64,000 nt of DNA from BOKV01 sp041739465. GTDB lineage: Bacteria > Pseudomonadota > Alphaproteobacteria > Rhizobiales > Rhizobiaceae. The DNA lies in contig JBGSNX010000008.1 in the NCBI GenBank assembly GCA_041739465.1, forward strand, positions 1-64,000, in the 5' to 3' direction. The first letter of the stretch is position 1. Each line of letters opens with the position of its first letter. Shown here in pieces: positions 1 to 8,903 of the stretch. The position numbers were made by a program, and so were the translations under genes. Below the pieces are notes generated by a model that saw only the letters and a program-made list of their open reading frames with translations, was not told the origin of the DNA and did not search any database.

Positions 1-1
1 T

Positions 2-880
2 CTCGACGACGTATCCGCGCAGGTCGCAAAGACAACCGGCAAGGTTTCCGGAATTGTCATAGACGATGCAGCTGTGACGCCGAAATACGTGGTCGGACTT
101 GATCCCAAACGGGAGCTGGCGATCATCTGGAACATTGCCAAGCGGTCGATGTTCAACAAGATCATCATCCTCGCGCCGCTCGCGCTGCTGCTTGGCTATT
201 TCGCGCCGTGGGCATTTACCCCGCTTCTGATGGTGGGCGGCGCATTCCTGTGTTTCGAAGGATATGAGAAAGTTCATTCTCTTTTCACCGGCCACGGTGC
301 GGAGGCTGCCGATGATGCACAGATGGAGACAATCTCGCCGGAGGAACTCGAGCGTATCCGCACGACTGGAGCAATCCGTACCGATTTCATCCTGTCGGCA
401 GAGATCGTGGCGATCACCTATTCCACGGTTACGCACATGCCGCTTGCAGCGCAGATCGCAGTCCTACTGGCGGTGGGCATTGGCATTACGATCGCCGTTT
501 ATGGCTTCGTTGGATTGATTGTCAAAGCCGATGATTTCGGCGTGTGGCTGGCCAAGAGCGGCAGCTCATTCGTCCGCGCGACAGGCCGCGCGATCGTCCA
601 GACAATGCCGGTGTTTCTCAAGCTGCTGAGCTATGTCGGCACCGCGGCCATGCTCTGGGTGGGTGCAGGCATTATCGTGCACGGCATTGCGCCCATCGAG
701 CACTGGCTCCATGAAATTGAGGCCGCATTGGGCATCAAGGACATTTTCGCAGGCTCTTTGGGCGATGCTCTGGCATGGGCCCTGAACGCCTTCATCCTGA
801 TGATTGCGGGTTTGGTCGCGGGATTTGTCATTGCCGCAGTGGTAACGCCAATGATGAAGCTTGCCGGCCGTGGCCACTAG
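2..880 (+). CDS. DUF808 (YedI-type) inner-membrane protein, 5' end cut by window
   Basis: The reading frame is open from the first bases of the window, so the true start lies upstream; an internal GTG at 74 is not the start. The visible part reads through VIDDAAVTPKYVVG and then RELAIIWNIAKRS, which matches the conserved N-terminal part of the DUF808/YedI family. Several hydrophobic segments follow (around KIIILAPLALLLGYFAPW and in the C-terminal 150 residues), so it is a polytopic membrane protein. The family has no established biochemical role. It is the only plus-strand gene at this edge and converges on the permease gene ending at 1003. Confidence 0.85.
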   Translation, partial: LDDVSAQVAKTTGKVSGIVIDDAAVTPKYVVGLDPKRELAIIWNIAKRSMFNKIIILAPLALLLGYFAPWAFTPLLMVGGAFLCFEGYEKVHSLFTGHGAEAADDAQMETISPEELERIRTTGAIRTDFILSAEIVAITYSTVTHMPLAAQIAVLLAVGIGITIAVYGFVGLIVKADDFGVWLAKSGSSFVRATGRAIVQTMPVFLKLLSYVGTAAMLWVGAGIIVHGIAPIEHWLHEIEAALGIKDIFAGSLGDALAWALNAFILMIAGLVAGFVIAAVVTPMMKLAGRGH

Positions 881-1002
881 GATCAAGACGCAGCCCTACC
901 GCAGCGCTTGGCCACACGATACTAACGCCGGAAGCCGGGAGTTTCCAAAACAGGTTTCAGCTTGTGCGGGCGAGTTTATGAGCGAGCCTCTGCGCAAACA
1001 TC

Positions 1003-1824
1003 CTAACTGCGAACGATGAAGCCTTTGGCGATGTGGTTGCGCACGAAGTAGATGACGGCAAGTCCCGGGATGAGGGAAACCAGCGTCATCGCCATGACAA
1101 GGCCGATATCGGTCCTGAACCCGTATAGCGTGTTGATCGCCATGGTGATCGGCTTGCCGCCGGTGACCGTCAGGATGCGGGCAAAAACCACCTCCACCCA
1201 GGAAAACATGAAGCAGAAAAATGCTGTCACACCCACGCCCGGCGCAATCAGCGGCAGCAATTGCCGTACTGCAAATTGCGGGAGCGAATAGCCATCGATG
1301 AAGGCGGTCTCGTCCAGTTCCTTCGGCACGGCAGAAATGAAGCTTTCCAGGATCCAGATCGCAATGGGAATGTTGAAGACGCAATGGACAAGGGCAATGC
1401 CGACCGGAGAATTGACCAGCCCCACTTTGGAAAACAGGATGAAAACCGGAAGCGTGAGCACAACGGGCGGCGTTATCCGGAAGGCGATCAGCAGCAGGAA
1501 TATGTGCTTGTCCCCGGTAAAGCGGTAGCGCGACAAAGCGTATGCGGCCGGAAGCGCGACGAGGATCGTGATGACCACATTCAAGGTCACATAAGCAATG
1601 GAATTGACAATCGAGCCGGACAAGACCGGCGAGCCCAGGATGTTGCGAAAATTGATGAGGCTGTACTGCCATTGGACGATGTCGTCACGGTGCAGCGTTG
1701 ATGTGAAGCTGAGAACCAGCATCTGGACGAACGGCATTGCAATGAACAGCGCAACCAAAATCAGGAAGACGACAGCGAAGGCGGACTTCGCCTTGGCACC
1801 TGTGGTGGCGGGTGAAACCATCAT
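1003..1824 (-). CDS. ABC transporter permease, MalG/GlpQ-like (second copy)
   Basis: Membrane subunit of a carbohydrate/polyol-type ABC importer with six hydrophobic segments. The cytoplasmic EAA-like loop, FIDGYSLPQFAVRQLLPLIAPG, is the surface that contacts the ATPase. I chose the ATG at 1824 because it overlaps the upstream stop as ATGA and has a G-rich ribosome site; an in-frame ATG at 1881 would lie inside the preceding gene. It gives 273 residues. It is clearly paralogous to the GlpQ-like permease at 4934-5839 (same LPAAYALSRYRF and FCFMFSWVE blocks). No ATPase or binding protein of its own is adjacent, so it probably borrows GlpS/GlpT. Confidence 0.85.
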   Translation of the reverse strand: MMVSPATTGAKAKSAFAVVFLILVALFIAMPFVQMLVLSFTSTLHRDDIVQWQYSLINFRNILGSPVLSGSIVNSIAYVTLNVVITILVALPAAYALSRYRFTGDKHIFLLLIAFRITPPVVLTLPVFILFSKVGLVNSPVGIALVHCVFNIPIAIWILESFISAVPKELDETAFIDGYSLPQFAVRQLLPLIAPGVGVTAFFCFMFSWVEVVFARILTVTGGKPITMAINTLYGFRTDIGLVMAMTLVSLIPGLAVIYFVRNHIAKGFIVRS

Positions 1825-2714
1825 TGTGCCCCCCGCGAAGTCTGGCTCTGGTGAATGTTCATGATGGTCTTGAATGCCCATGCCACGAGCAGCACGATCA
1901 AGAAATAGATGATGGAGCGCGCGGCGGCTGGCCCGTAATCGTAAGCGGCGATTTCCTCACCCAGATCCAGCGAAAGAAACGATGTCAGATGGTTTGGCCC
2001 GCCGGCATTCACCCTGAATGCCTCGGTGTAGATCATGAAGCTGTCCATGAACCGCAACAGCAGCGCCATCATCAGCACGCCGGTCATTTTCGGCAATTCC
2101 ACAAATCGGAACACCTGCAGCCTTTTTGCCCCGTCGATCGCCGCCGCCTGGTAATAGGCAGGCGAAATGGTCGAGAGGCTCGAGTAACACAGGATGACCA
2201 CCAGCCCGATCCAGTGCCAGGTGTCCATTGCGACCAGCAAGATCCAAGTGTGGACTGCGTTGAACTTGTAGTCAAAATCAAGGCCCAGAAAGGCAAGCGT
2301 CTGGCCACCAAAACCATTGGAATTGCCAAGGAAGCTCACCCACATCGATGGCACCGTGTTCCATGGAACCATCAGCGGCAGCGCCAGAAGCATGAGCATC
2401 AAGGTGCGAAAACGCCCTTGTCTTGGCAGCAGCAGGGCGATGAAGATTCCAAGCGGTATCTGGATGGAAAGGACAATCGCCGAGAACAGCAGGCTTCTTG
2501 CAAGGCTCTCGACGAACCGCTGCGATGACAGGATTTCGCGGTACCATTCGGTGCCAACCCAAAAGCGGGTTTCAAGCGTGAAGATGTCGAAGAATGAATA
2601 GTTGAAAATCGTCAGAAGCGGCAGCACACCCACAAACGCAAGCACCCCAAGCGCAGGCGCAAGAAGCCACCATGCGGCGTTGGATTTCGTCCTTAAATGA
2701 TCATTGGCTGCCAA
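1821..2714 (-). CDS. ABC transporter permease, MalF/GlpP-like (second copy)
   Basis: Polytopic inner-membrane permease of 297 residues, partner of the following MalG-like permease with a 4-base ATGA overlap. The EAA-like loop reads AAAIDGAKRLQVFRFVELPKM. It shares long near-identical blocks with the GlpP-like permease at 5839-6726, notably LLRFMDSFMIYTE and PLxxPWN, so the pair looks like a duplicated transmembrane module. It lies downstream of glpV behind a hairpin at 2778-2812, which suggests expression as a weak tail of the glycerol operon. Specificity cannot be read from sequence. Confidence 0.85.
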   Translation of the reverse strand: MAANDHLRTKSNAAWWLLAPALGVLAFVGVLPLLTIFNYSFFDIFTLETRFWVGTEWYREILSSQRFVESLARSLLFSAIVLSIQIPLGIFIALLLPRQGRFRTLMLMLLALPLMVPWNTVPSMWVSFLGNSNGFGGQTLAFLGLDFDYKFNAVHTWILLVAMDTWHWIGLVVILCYSSLSTISPAYYQAAAIDGAKRLQVFRFVELPKMTGVLMMALLLRFMDSFMIYTEAFRVNAGGPNHLTSFLSLDLGEEIAAYDYGPAAARSIIYFLIVLLVAWAFKTIMNIHQSQTSRGAQ

Positions 2715-2777
2715 GGTCGGGGGTCACTCTTTCATGGGTGGTCTGGACAAGCCTTGTTGCTGAGGCCTGCACCATGA

Positions 2778-2812
2778 AAATGGGGCCAAAACATATCGTT
2801 CCGGCCCCATTT
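2778..2812 (-). terminator. Hairpin after glpV, probable attenuator
   Basis: A perfect 10-bp inverted repeat (AAATGGGGCC at 2778-2787, GGCCCCATTT at 2803-2812) lies 40 bases after the glpV stop. Read on the minus strand the stem is followed by TTTT. Its position between a binding-protein gene and downstream permeases fits partial termination or 3'-end stabilisation that raises binding-protein expression. Confidence 0.65.
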
Positions 2813-2851
2813 GTTTGGCAGTGCCCTGCGTCCTTCAGGACGCCGGAGCGA

Positions 2852-4570
2852 TTACTGCCAGCTCTTGATCAGCTCGTCATAGGCGATGGTTTCGCCGGCC
2901 GGCTTTTCGTTTTCTGCCTTCGGATATGGCGCACCTGCTTCGGCAAGCCATTCTTCGGCTGGGCGTGGTTCGTTCATTTTCGGACCAATTTCACCCTGAA
3001 CGCCGGAACGCTCGAGACGCTCAAGAACCTTTTCCTGGGCTTCGCAAAGTGCATCCAGCGATTCCTGCGCAGTTTTTGCACCGGACATCGCATCGCCAAT
3101 GTTCTGCCACCACAGCTGAGCCAGCTTTGGATAATCAGGAACGTTGGTACCGGTTGGCGACCACTGGACGCGGGCCGGTGAGCGATAGAACTCGATCAGA
3201 CCACCGAGCTTGTTGGCACGATCCGTGAAGTGCTGCGAGTTGATCGTCGATTCACGAATGAATGTCAGGCCAACGTCAGACTTCTTCAGGTCAACGGTCT
3301 TGGAAGTCACGAACTGTGCGTAAAGCCATGCAGCCTTCGCGCGATCAACCGGGGTTGATTTCATGAGTGTCCATGAACCGGCATCCTGGTAACCAACCTT
3401 CTGGCCGGTTTTCCAGTAAACGCCATGCGGTGAAGGTGCCATGCGCCACTTTGGCGTGCCATCTTCATTCATGACCGGAAGACCCGGCACGACTGTTGCT
3501 GCGGTAAATGCAGTGTACCAGAACATCTGCTGGGCGACGTTGCCCTGTGCAGGGATCGGGCCTGCTTCGCCGAAGGTCATGCCGGCTGCTTCTGGCGGAG
3601 AGTACTTCTTGAGCCAGTCGATTGCCTTTTCAACGGCATAGACCGCTGCTGGTGAATTGGTTGCACCGCCACGAACAACACAAGAGCCAACCGGCTGTGA
3701 TTTTTCGTTGACGCGGATGCCCCACTCATCGACCGGCAATCCGTTTGGTTCGCCGACATCGCCCATGCCCGCCATGGACATCCACGCATCGGTGTAGCGC
3801 CAGCCAAGCGATGGATCTTTTTTGCCATAGTCCATATTGCCGAAAACCGGACCTGCAACACCAAGGTGCGAAAGGTCACGACCGGTGAAGAACTCGGCAA
3901 TATCCTCATATGCCGACCAGTTTACCGGTACGCCAAGGTCGTAGCCATACTTGGCCTTGAAATCGGTCTTGTTCTTTTCGTCGTTGAACCAGTCATACCG
4001 GAACCAGTAAAGGTTCGCGAACTGCTGATCCGGCAGCTGGTAGAGCTTGCCGTCCGGCGCGGTTGTGAACGATGTCCCGATGAAGTCGGCAACATCGAGG
4101 CCCGGATTGGTGACATCCTTGCCTTCACCGGCCATCCAGTCGGTCAGGTTGCGCACCTGCTGATAGCGCCAGTGGGTGCCGATCAGATCGGAATCGTTCA
4201 CATAGCCATCATAGATGTTTTCGCCAGACTGCATTTGTGTCTGGAGCTTTTCAACCACGTCACCTTCGCCGATCAGGTCGTGTGTGACCTTGATGCCGGT
4301 GATCGCAGTGAACGCTGGAGCAAGAACCTTGGATTCATACTCGTGCGTTCCGATTGTTTCCGAAACAACCTTGATTTCCATTCCGGCAAACGGCTTTGCA
4401 GCGTTGATGAAGAACTCCATCTCGGCTTTCTGCTCGGCTGCGGAAAGAACTGACAAGGCACCGATTTCTGAGGCAAGGAACTTTTCAGCTGCCGCCATGT
4501 CCGCCTGGGCATGGCCCGTCGCGAACGTGAGGGCCGCAAGGGCCGTCGTGTTGAGTAGAAGATTTCGCAT
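2852..4570 (-). CDS. glpV: Glycerol-type ABC transporter substrate-binding protein GlpV-like
   Basis: Periplasmic solute-binding protein of 572 residues, long for this class, as is typical of the GlpV branch. The N-terminus MRNLLLNTTALAALTF ending in GHAQA is a Sec signal peptide. The body has the extracellular solute-binding family 1 layout, with conserved stretches TQMQSGENIYDGYVNDSDLIGTHW (abridged reading: a DGYVNDSD loop) and KTGQKVGYQDAGSW. It is preceded by GGAGG-type ribosome site bases (lower strand of tttcctccc at 4573-4581). The genes upstream match the glycerol importer GlpSTPQUV described in Rhizobium leguminosarum, and this gene occupies the V position. Glycerol as ligand is inferred from synteny with glpD and glpR. 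Confidence 0.85.
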   Translation of the reverse strand: MRNLLLNTTALAALTFATGHAQADMAAAEKFLASEIGALSVLSAAEQKAEMEFFINAAKPFAGMEIKVVSETIGTHEYESKVLAPAFTAITGIKVTHDLIGEGDVVEKLQTQMQSGENIYDGYVNDSDLIGTHWRYQQVRNLTDWMAGEGKDVTNPGLDVADFIGTSFTTAPDGKLYQLPDQQFANLYWFRYDWFNDEKNKTDFKAKYGYDLGVPVNWSAYEDIAEFFTGRDLSHLGVAGPVFGNMDYGKKDPSLGWRYTDAWMSMAGMGDVGEPNGLPVDEWGIRVNEKSQPVGSCVVRGGATNSPAAVYAVEKAIDWLKKYSPPEAAGMTFGEAGPIPAQGNVAQQMFWYTAFTAATVVPGLPVMNEDGTPKWRMAPSPHGVYWKTGQKVGYQDAGSWTLMKSTPVDRAKAAWLYAQFVTSKTVDLKKSDVGLTFIRESTINSQHFTDRANKLGGLIEFYRSPARVQWSPTGTNVPDYPKLAQLWWQNIGDAMSGAKTAQESLDALCEAQEKVLERLERSGVQGEIGPKMNEPRPAEEWLAEAGAPYPKAENEKPAGETIAYDELIKSWQ

Positions 4571-4640
4571 GTTTTCCTCCCTTTTGGGTTATGCGAGTTT
4601 CAAAGATGAAACCTTCGGCTTCATCTCCATTCAATTGGCC

Positions 4641-4922
4641 TCACACCGTCTTGAACACGCCAAAGGCGTAGACGACAGAAATGCCAAGAGCCCACCACAG
4701 ATTGGGTCCGACCAGACCCAGCCATGCGAGATGGATGAATGCGCTGCCAAGCAGCGATATGAAGAGGCGATCGCCTCTGGTTGTTTCGAACCGCAATATT
4801 CCCACTCTGGGGTTTCCGCCCGGCGAGAAATATTCCCAGACACCAAGGGCGATGATGAGCCCGATAATACTCGCCCAGAACAGGAATGTCGGCAGGGTCC
4901 ATGCCATCCATGAAAGATCCAT
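4641..4922 (-). CDS. glpU: Small membrane protein of glycerol importer, DUF2160 (GlpU-like)
   Basis: A 93-residue protein with three hydrophobic stretches, starting MDLSWMAWTLPTFLFWA. Size, position between glpQ and glpV, and composition match the DUF2160 accessory protein GlpU of rhizobial glycerol transporters, whose role is not established. The ATG at 4922 has a strong GGAGGGG ribosome site; a longer frame to 5042 would overlap glpQ heavily and is rejected. The gap to glpQ is 11 bases, and 70 bases separate it from glpV. Confidence 0.8.
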   Translation of the reverse strand: MDLSWMAWTLPTFLFWASIIGLIIALGVWEYFSPGGNPRVGILRFETTRGDRLFISLLGSAFIHLAWLGLVGPNLWWALGISVVYAFGVFKTV

Positions 4923-4933
4923 GTGTCCCCTCC

Positions 4934-5839
4934 CTATACCCGGCCCAGGGCAAAGCCCTTGGCGATGTAGTTGCGAACGAAATAGATGACGAGTGCGCCC
5001 GGGATGATGGTCAGCACGCCGGCTGCAGCCAGCACGCCCCAATCAACGCCTGATGCGCCAACAGTTCGGGTCATGATCGCGGCAATTGGCTTTGCGTCGG
5101 TGGTTGTAAGGGTGCGGGCAATCAACAGTTCGACCCATGAAAACATGAAGCAGAAAAACGCCGCAACACCGATCCCCGAGGCGATCAACGGCATGAAAAT
5201 CCGGACGAAGAATTTGGGGAAAGAGTAGCCATCGATATAGGCGGTTTCATCGATTTCCTTGGGCACGCCGGACATGAAGCCTTCGAGGATCCAGACCGCC
5301 AGGGGCACGTTGAACAGGCAATGGGCAAGGGCAACCGCAATGTGCGTGTCGATCAGTCCAAAAGCTGAATAAAGCTGGAAGAACGGCAACACGAACACCG
5401 CAGCCGGAGCCATGCGGTTGGACAGCAACCAGAAGAACATGTGCTTGTCGCCAAGGAAGCGATAGCGCGAAAAGGCGTAGGCAGCAGGCAGTGCGGCTGC
5501 AATCGATATGAGCGTGTTCATGCCCACATAAATGAGCGAGTTGATGTAGCCAGTGTACCAGGATGGATCGGTGAAAATGACCGTGTAGTTGTGAAGGGTC
5601 GGCTCGTCCGGAAACAGCGTGAACTTCGACAGGATTTCCTGGTTGGTCTTGAAGCTCATGTTGATCAGCCAGTAGATGGGCAACATCAGGAATGTGATGT
5701 AGAGGCCCGGAACGAGCCAACGCGAAATGCTCCGCTTGGCAAAGCGGTTGCTGGCCCGCATGTTGCTGGTGTCGATCAGATTCACGGCCTTGCCGACCGT
5801 TGGGAGGCTGGACCTCTGGTTGTTCGCTTGGGTTGCCAT
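4934..5839 (-). CDS. glpQ: Glycerol ABC transporter permease GlpQ-like
   Basis: MalG-type permease of 301 residues with six membrane spans after a roughly 30-residue polar N-terminus. The EAA-like loop FIDGYSFPKFF form (YIDGYSFPKFFVRIFMPLIA) is clear near the C-terminal third. The start overlaps the stop of glpP by one base (TGATG), indicating translational coupling. It is the first-copy partner of GlpP in the glycerol importer. Confidence 0.85.
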   Translation of the reverse strand: MATQANNQRSSLPTVGKAVNLIDTSNMRASNRFAKRSISRWLVPGLYITFLMLPIYWLINMSFKTNQEILSKFTLFPDEPTLHNYTVIFTDPSWYTGYINSLIYVGMNTLISIAAALPAAYAFSRYRFLGDKHMFFWLLSNRMAPAAVFVLPFFQLYSAFGLIDTHIAVALAHCLFNVPLAVWILEGFMSGVPKEIDETAYIDGYSFPKFFVRIFMPLIASGIGVAAFFCFMFSWVELLIARTLTTTDAKPIAAIMTRTVGASGVDWGVLAAAGVLTIIPGALVIYFVRNYIAKGFALGRV

Positions 5840-6726
5840 CAGTCTTCCACCCTCCCGTCAACCTTGTCGACGCCCACATTGCTCATGACGGTGAAGAACA
5901 CGTAGCAGACCGTCAGAACCATCAACTGATAGACGAGCGACATCGCCGCTGCCGGTCCAAGATCGAACTGGCCCACCGCCTGCTTGACGAGATCAATCGA
6001 CATGAACGTGGTCGAGTTGCCAGGCCCGCCGCCAGTCAGGACGAACGGCTCGGTATAGATCATGAACGAATCCATGAAACGCAGCAGGAAGGCGATGATC
6101 AGCACGCCGCGCATTTTGGGAAGCTGGATAAACCGGAACACCGCCCACTTTGATGCGCCGTCGATCTTTGCAGCCTGGTAGTAGGCTTCTGGAATTGAAA
6201 CGAGACCTGCATAGCAAAGCAGCACGACAAGGCTGGTCCAGTGCCACACATCCATCAGGATGATGGTCGCCCAGGCGTCAAAAACGTCGCTGGCATAATT
6301 GTAGTCCATGCCGAGATTGTCGAGCGTATACCCCAGCAATCCGATGTCTGAACGGCCGAAAATCTGCCAGATCGTACCAACGACGTTCCACGGGATCAGC
6401 AACGGCAACGCCATCAGCACGAGACAGACCGGTACCCATATTCCCTTTTTGGGCATGGTAAGCGCTATCGCGATGCCCAGCGGAATCTCTATGATCAAGA
6501 TGATCGCCGAGAACATCAAATTGCGGCCCAACGCATCCCAGAAGCGTTCGGATCTCAGCACGTCTTCAAACCATTCGGTGCCTGCCCAGAAAAACTGGTT
6601 GTTGCCGAAAGTGTCCTGCACCGAATAATTGACCACCGTCATGATCGGGATGATCGCGCTGATCGCCACCAGCAGGAAAACGGGAATGACCAGGAACCAG
6701 GCTCTGTTGTTGTACGGCTTGTCCAC
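5839..6726 (-). CDS. glpP: Glycerol ABC transporter permease GlpP-like
   Basis: MalF-type permease of 295 residues. Visible features are the cytoplasmic loop KIDGASKWAVFRFIQLPKM, which docks to the ATPases, and the block LLRFMDSFMIYTEPF. It starts two bases after the glpT stop, within the tight minus-strand operon glpD-S-T-P-Q-U-V. A paralogue lies downstream at 1821-2714. Confidence 0.85.
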   Translation of the reverse strand: MDKPYNNRAWFLVIPVFLLVAISAIIPIMTVVNYSVQDTFGNNQFFWAGTEWFEDVLRSERFWDALGRNLMFSAIILIIEIPLGIAIALTMPKKGIWVPVCLVLMALPLLIPWNVVGTIWQIFGRSDIGLLGYTLDNLGMDYNYASDVFDAWATIILMDVWHWTSLVVLLCYAGLVSIPEAYYQAAKIDGASKWAVFRFIQLPKMRGVLIIAFLLRFMDSFMIYTEPFVLTGGGPGNSTTFMSIDLVKQAVGQFDLGPAAAMSLVYQLMVLTVCYVFFTVMSNVGVDKVDGRVED

Positions 6727-6728
6727 AA

Positions 6729-7802
6729 TCAGCCCCCTGCCCTGACCAGATGCGAATTTTCGTAGACATTGATCCGTTTGGTTTCGAACTTGACCGCAGG
6801 ATCGGCAGGAACCGCCTCGCCTTCCCTCAAAACCGCATTGATGGCGTGCCCTTCGAGATTTGCCCGCACGATCTTGAAGCGTCCGATGTTTTCAACACCG
6901 TCGATGCGGACCGGAATACCGTTTTTGCCGGCCGACAGGTAGACAAACTCGGGCCGAATGCCCAATTCTGTCTTGGCGCCTGAAACATTGTACGCGTGGG
7001 CAAGTTCGATGGTGGTGTTGCCCACGCTGGCGGTGCTCCCGGCAATCCGGCACGGAAGAACATTCATTCCAGGTGAACCAATGAAATACCCCACAAATGT
7101 ATGGGCCGGTTTGTCGAACAACTCCTCAGGCGTTCCGATCTGAACGACCTCGCCTTCATACATAACCACAACCTTGTCAGCGAAAGTCAGTGCTTCCGTC
7201 TGGTCGTGGGTGACGTAGATCATGGTGTGGCCCAGCTGGCGGTGGATCTCCTTCAGCTTGGTGCGCAATTGCCATTTCATGTGCGGATCGATCACGGTCA
7301 GCGGCTCGTCGAACAGGATCGCATTGACATCGTACCGCACGAGACCCCGGCCGAGGGATATCTTCTGCTTTTCGTCGGCAGTCAGTCCACGGGCCTTTCT
7401 GTCGGCCTTGTCGGAAAGATCGAGAACCTTGATCATCTCGTTGACGCGCTTTGAGATTTCATCCTTGGGAACACGTCGGTTGATCAATGGAAAAGCCAGA
7501 TTCTGGCGAACCGTCATCGTGTCATAGATGACCGGGAACTGGAAAACCTGGGCGATGTTGCGCTCTTCAGGCTGCAGATGGGTAACGTCCTGGCCATTGA
7601 ATTTGATCTGTCCCTTTGAAGGAACAAGCAAACCGGAAATGATGTTGAGCAGCGTTGTCTTGCCGCAACCGGAAGGCCCAAGCAGCGCATAGGCTCCCCC
7701 GTCCTGCCACTCGTAGTCGATTTCCTTCAGCGCGAAATCCGCGTCGGTCTTCGGGTTCGAAAGGTAGGAATGGGCCAGTTTGTCGAGTGTGATGCTTGCC
7801 AT
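6729..7802 (-). CDS. glpT: Glycerol ABC transporter ATPase GlpT-like, degenerate signature motif
   Basis: Nucleotide-binding subunit of 357 residues. Walker A is GPSGCGKT at residues 42-49, the Q-loop QVFQFPVIYD is at 85-94, Walker B AILFDE at 161-166, and the switch histidine H199 sits in YVTHDQ. The ABC signature is not LSGGQ but LTADE (140-144, followed by KQKISLGRG). A C-terminal regulatory/OB-like domain follows from about residue 240. Combined with GlpS, whose signature is intact but whose switch histidine is missing, this predicts one consensus and one degenerate ATP site in the heterodimer. Gap to glpS is 9 bases. Confidence 0.88.
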   Translation of the reverse strand: MASITLDKLAHSYLSNPKTDADFALKEIDYEWQDGGAYALLGPSGCGKTTLLNIISGLLVPSKGQIKFNGQDVTHLQPEERNIAQVFQFPVIYDTMTVRQNLAFPLINRRVPKDEISKRVNEMIKVLDLSDKADRKARGLTADEKQKISLGRGLVRYDVNAILFDEPLTVIDPHMKWQLRTKLKEIHRQLGHTMIYVTHDQTEALTFADKVVVMYEGEVVQIGTPEELFDKPAHTFVGYFIGSPGMNVLPCRIAGSTASVGNTTIELAHAYNVSGAKTELGIRPEFVYLSAGKNGIPVRIDGVENIGRFKIVRANLEGHAINAVLREGEAVPADPAVKFETKRINVYENSHLVRAGG

Positions 7803-7811
7803 GACCTGTCC

Positions 7812-8894
7812 TCAACCCTGGCTGTCAAAAACGGGAGCGGAAACAAGTTTTTCATGCTGGTCAAAAATGAAAAGCCGATTCTGGTCGAGATAGACCGAAA
7901 GTGTGTCTCCGACTGCCACCCTGTGCACCCCATGCATCAGCGCGACCATGTGAGTGCCCTCGCTTTGCAGATGGATGAAGCTTTCAGACCCCGTGATCTC
8001 GGTTGTCGAAACCTGGCAATCAAGCTTCATTGCCGCGCCATCGGGTTTTTCCAGCAACATGTGGTGGGGCCTGATCCCAAGCTTGTACTCGCCGTCCGCA
8101 AGACCCGCGACATTGCCGGGAACCTCGATGCGGTTGGCCTTGAATGAAAACTTGCCGCCCTCTTTCCTGACCGCAACCATGTTCATCGGCGGATCGGAAA
8201 AAGTTTGCGCAGTGATGAGGTCAATCGGTCGGTTGTAGGCATCGATGGTCTTGTCGAATTGGGTCACCCGACCTTCGCTCAATGTCGCGGTCTTGCCGCC
8301 CAGCAAAAGCGCTTCCTGCGGTTCGGTCGTCGCATAGACAAAAATCGCACCAGTCTTGGCAAAAATCCTTGGCAGTTCGATCCGCAGGTCTTCGCGCAGC
8401 TTGTAGTCGAGATTTGCCAGCGGCTCGTCGAGCAGCACCAGTTCGGCGTCCTTGACCAGTGCCCTTGCCAAAGCGGTACGCTGCTGTTGTCCGCCGGACA
8501 GGTTAAGCGGGGTCCGCTCAAGATAGGGGGTAAGCTTCATCAGCTCCGCAGCTTCCAGCACCCGGCGGTCAATCGTTGCCTTGTCGACGCCAGCAACGCG
8601 CATGGGAGATGCAATATTCTCGTAGACGCTCATCGCCGGATAATTGATGAACTGCTGGTACACCATTGCGACATTGCGCTTCTGTACCGGCAAACCGACC
8701 ACATTGGTGCCATTCATCGTCATGGTGCCAGAAGTGGGACGATCCAGACCGGCCATCAAACGCATCAGCGAAGTTTTTCCCGAAAGCGTCGGCCCGAGCA
8801 ACACATTCACCGAACCTTTTTCGAGCGTGATCGACACATCGTTTATGTGCAGGGAATTGCCGACCTTTTTGCTGATGTTCTTCAGTTCCAACAT
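7812..8894 (-). CDS. glpS: Glycerol ABC transporter ATPase GlpS-like, lacks H-loop histidine
   Basis: Nucleotide-binding subunit of 360 residues. Walker A is GPTLSGKT at 34-41, the Q-loop MVYQQF is at 77-82, the signature LSGGQ at 132-136, Walker B ELVLLDE at 151-157. Where the family has YVTHD the sequence reads YATTE, putting Thr190 in place of the switch histidine. A C-terminal domain with SDPPMNMV begins near residue 235. It is the first transporter gene after glpD, 9 bases downstream of its stop. Confidence 0.88.
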   Translation of the reverse strand: MLELKNISKKVGNSLHINDVSITLEKGSVNVLLGPTLSGKTSLMRLMAGLDRPTSGTMTMNGTNVVGLPVQKRNVAMVYQQFINYPAMSVYENIASPMRVAGVDKATIDRRVLEAAELMKLTPYLERTPLNLSGGQQQRTALARALVKDAELVLLDEPLANLDYKLREDLRIELPRIFAKTGAIFVYATTEPQEALLLGGKTATLSEGRVTQFDKTIDAYNRPIDLITAQTFSDPPMNMVAVRKEGGKFSFKANRIEVPGNVAGLADGEYKLGIRPHHMLLEKPDGAAMKLDCQVSTTEITGSESFIHLQSEGTHMVALMHGVHRVAVGDTLSVYLDQNRLFIFDQHEKLVSAPVFDSQG

Positions 8895-8903
8895 CGCGCT
8901 GCC

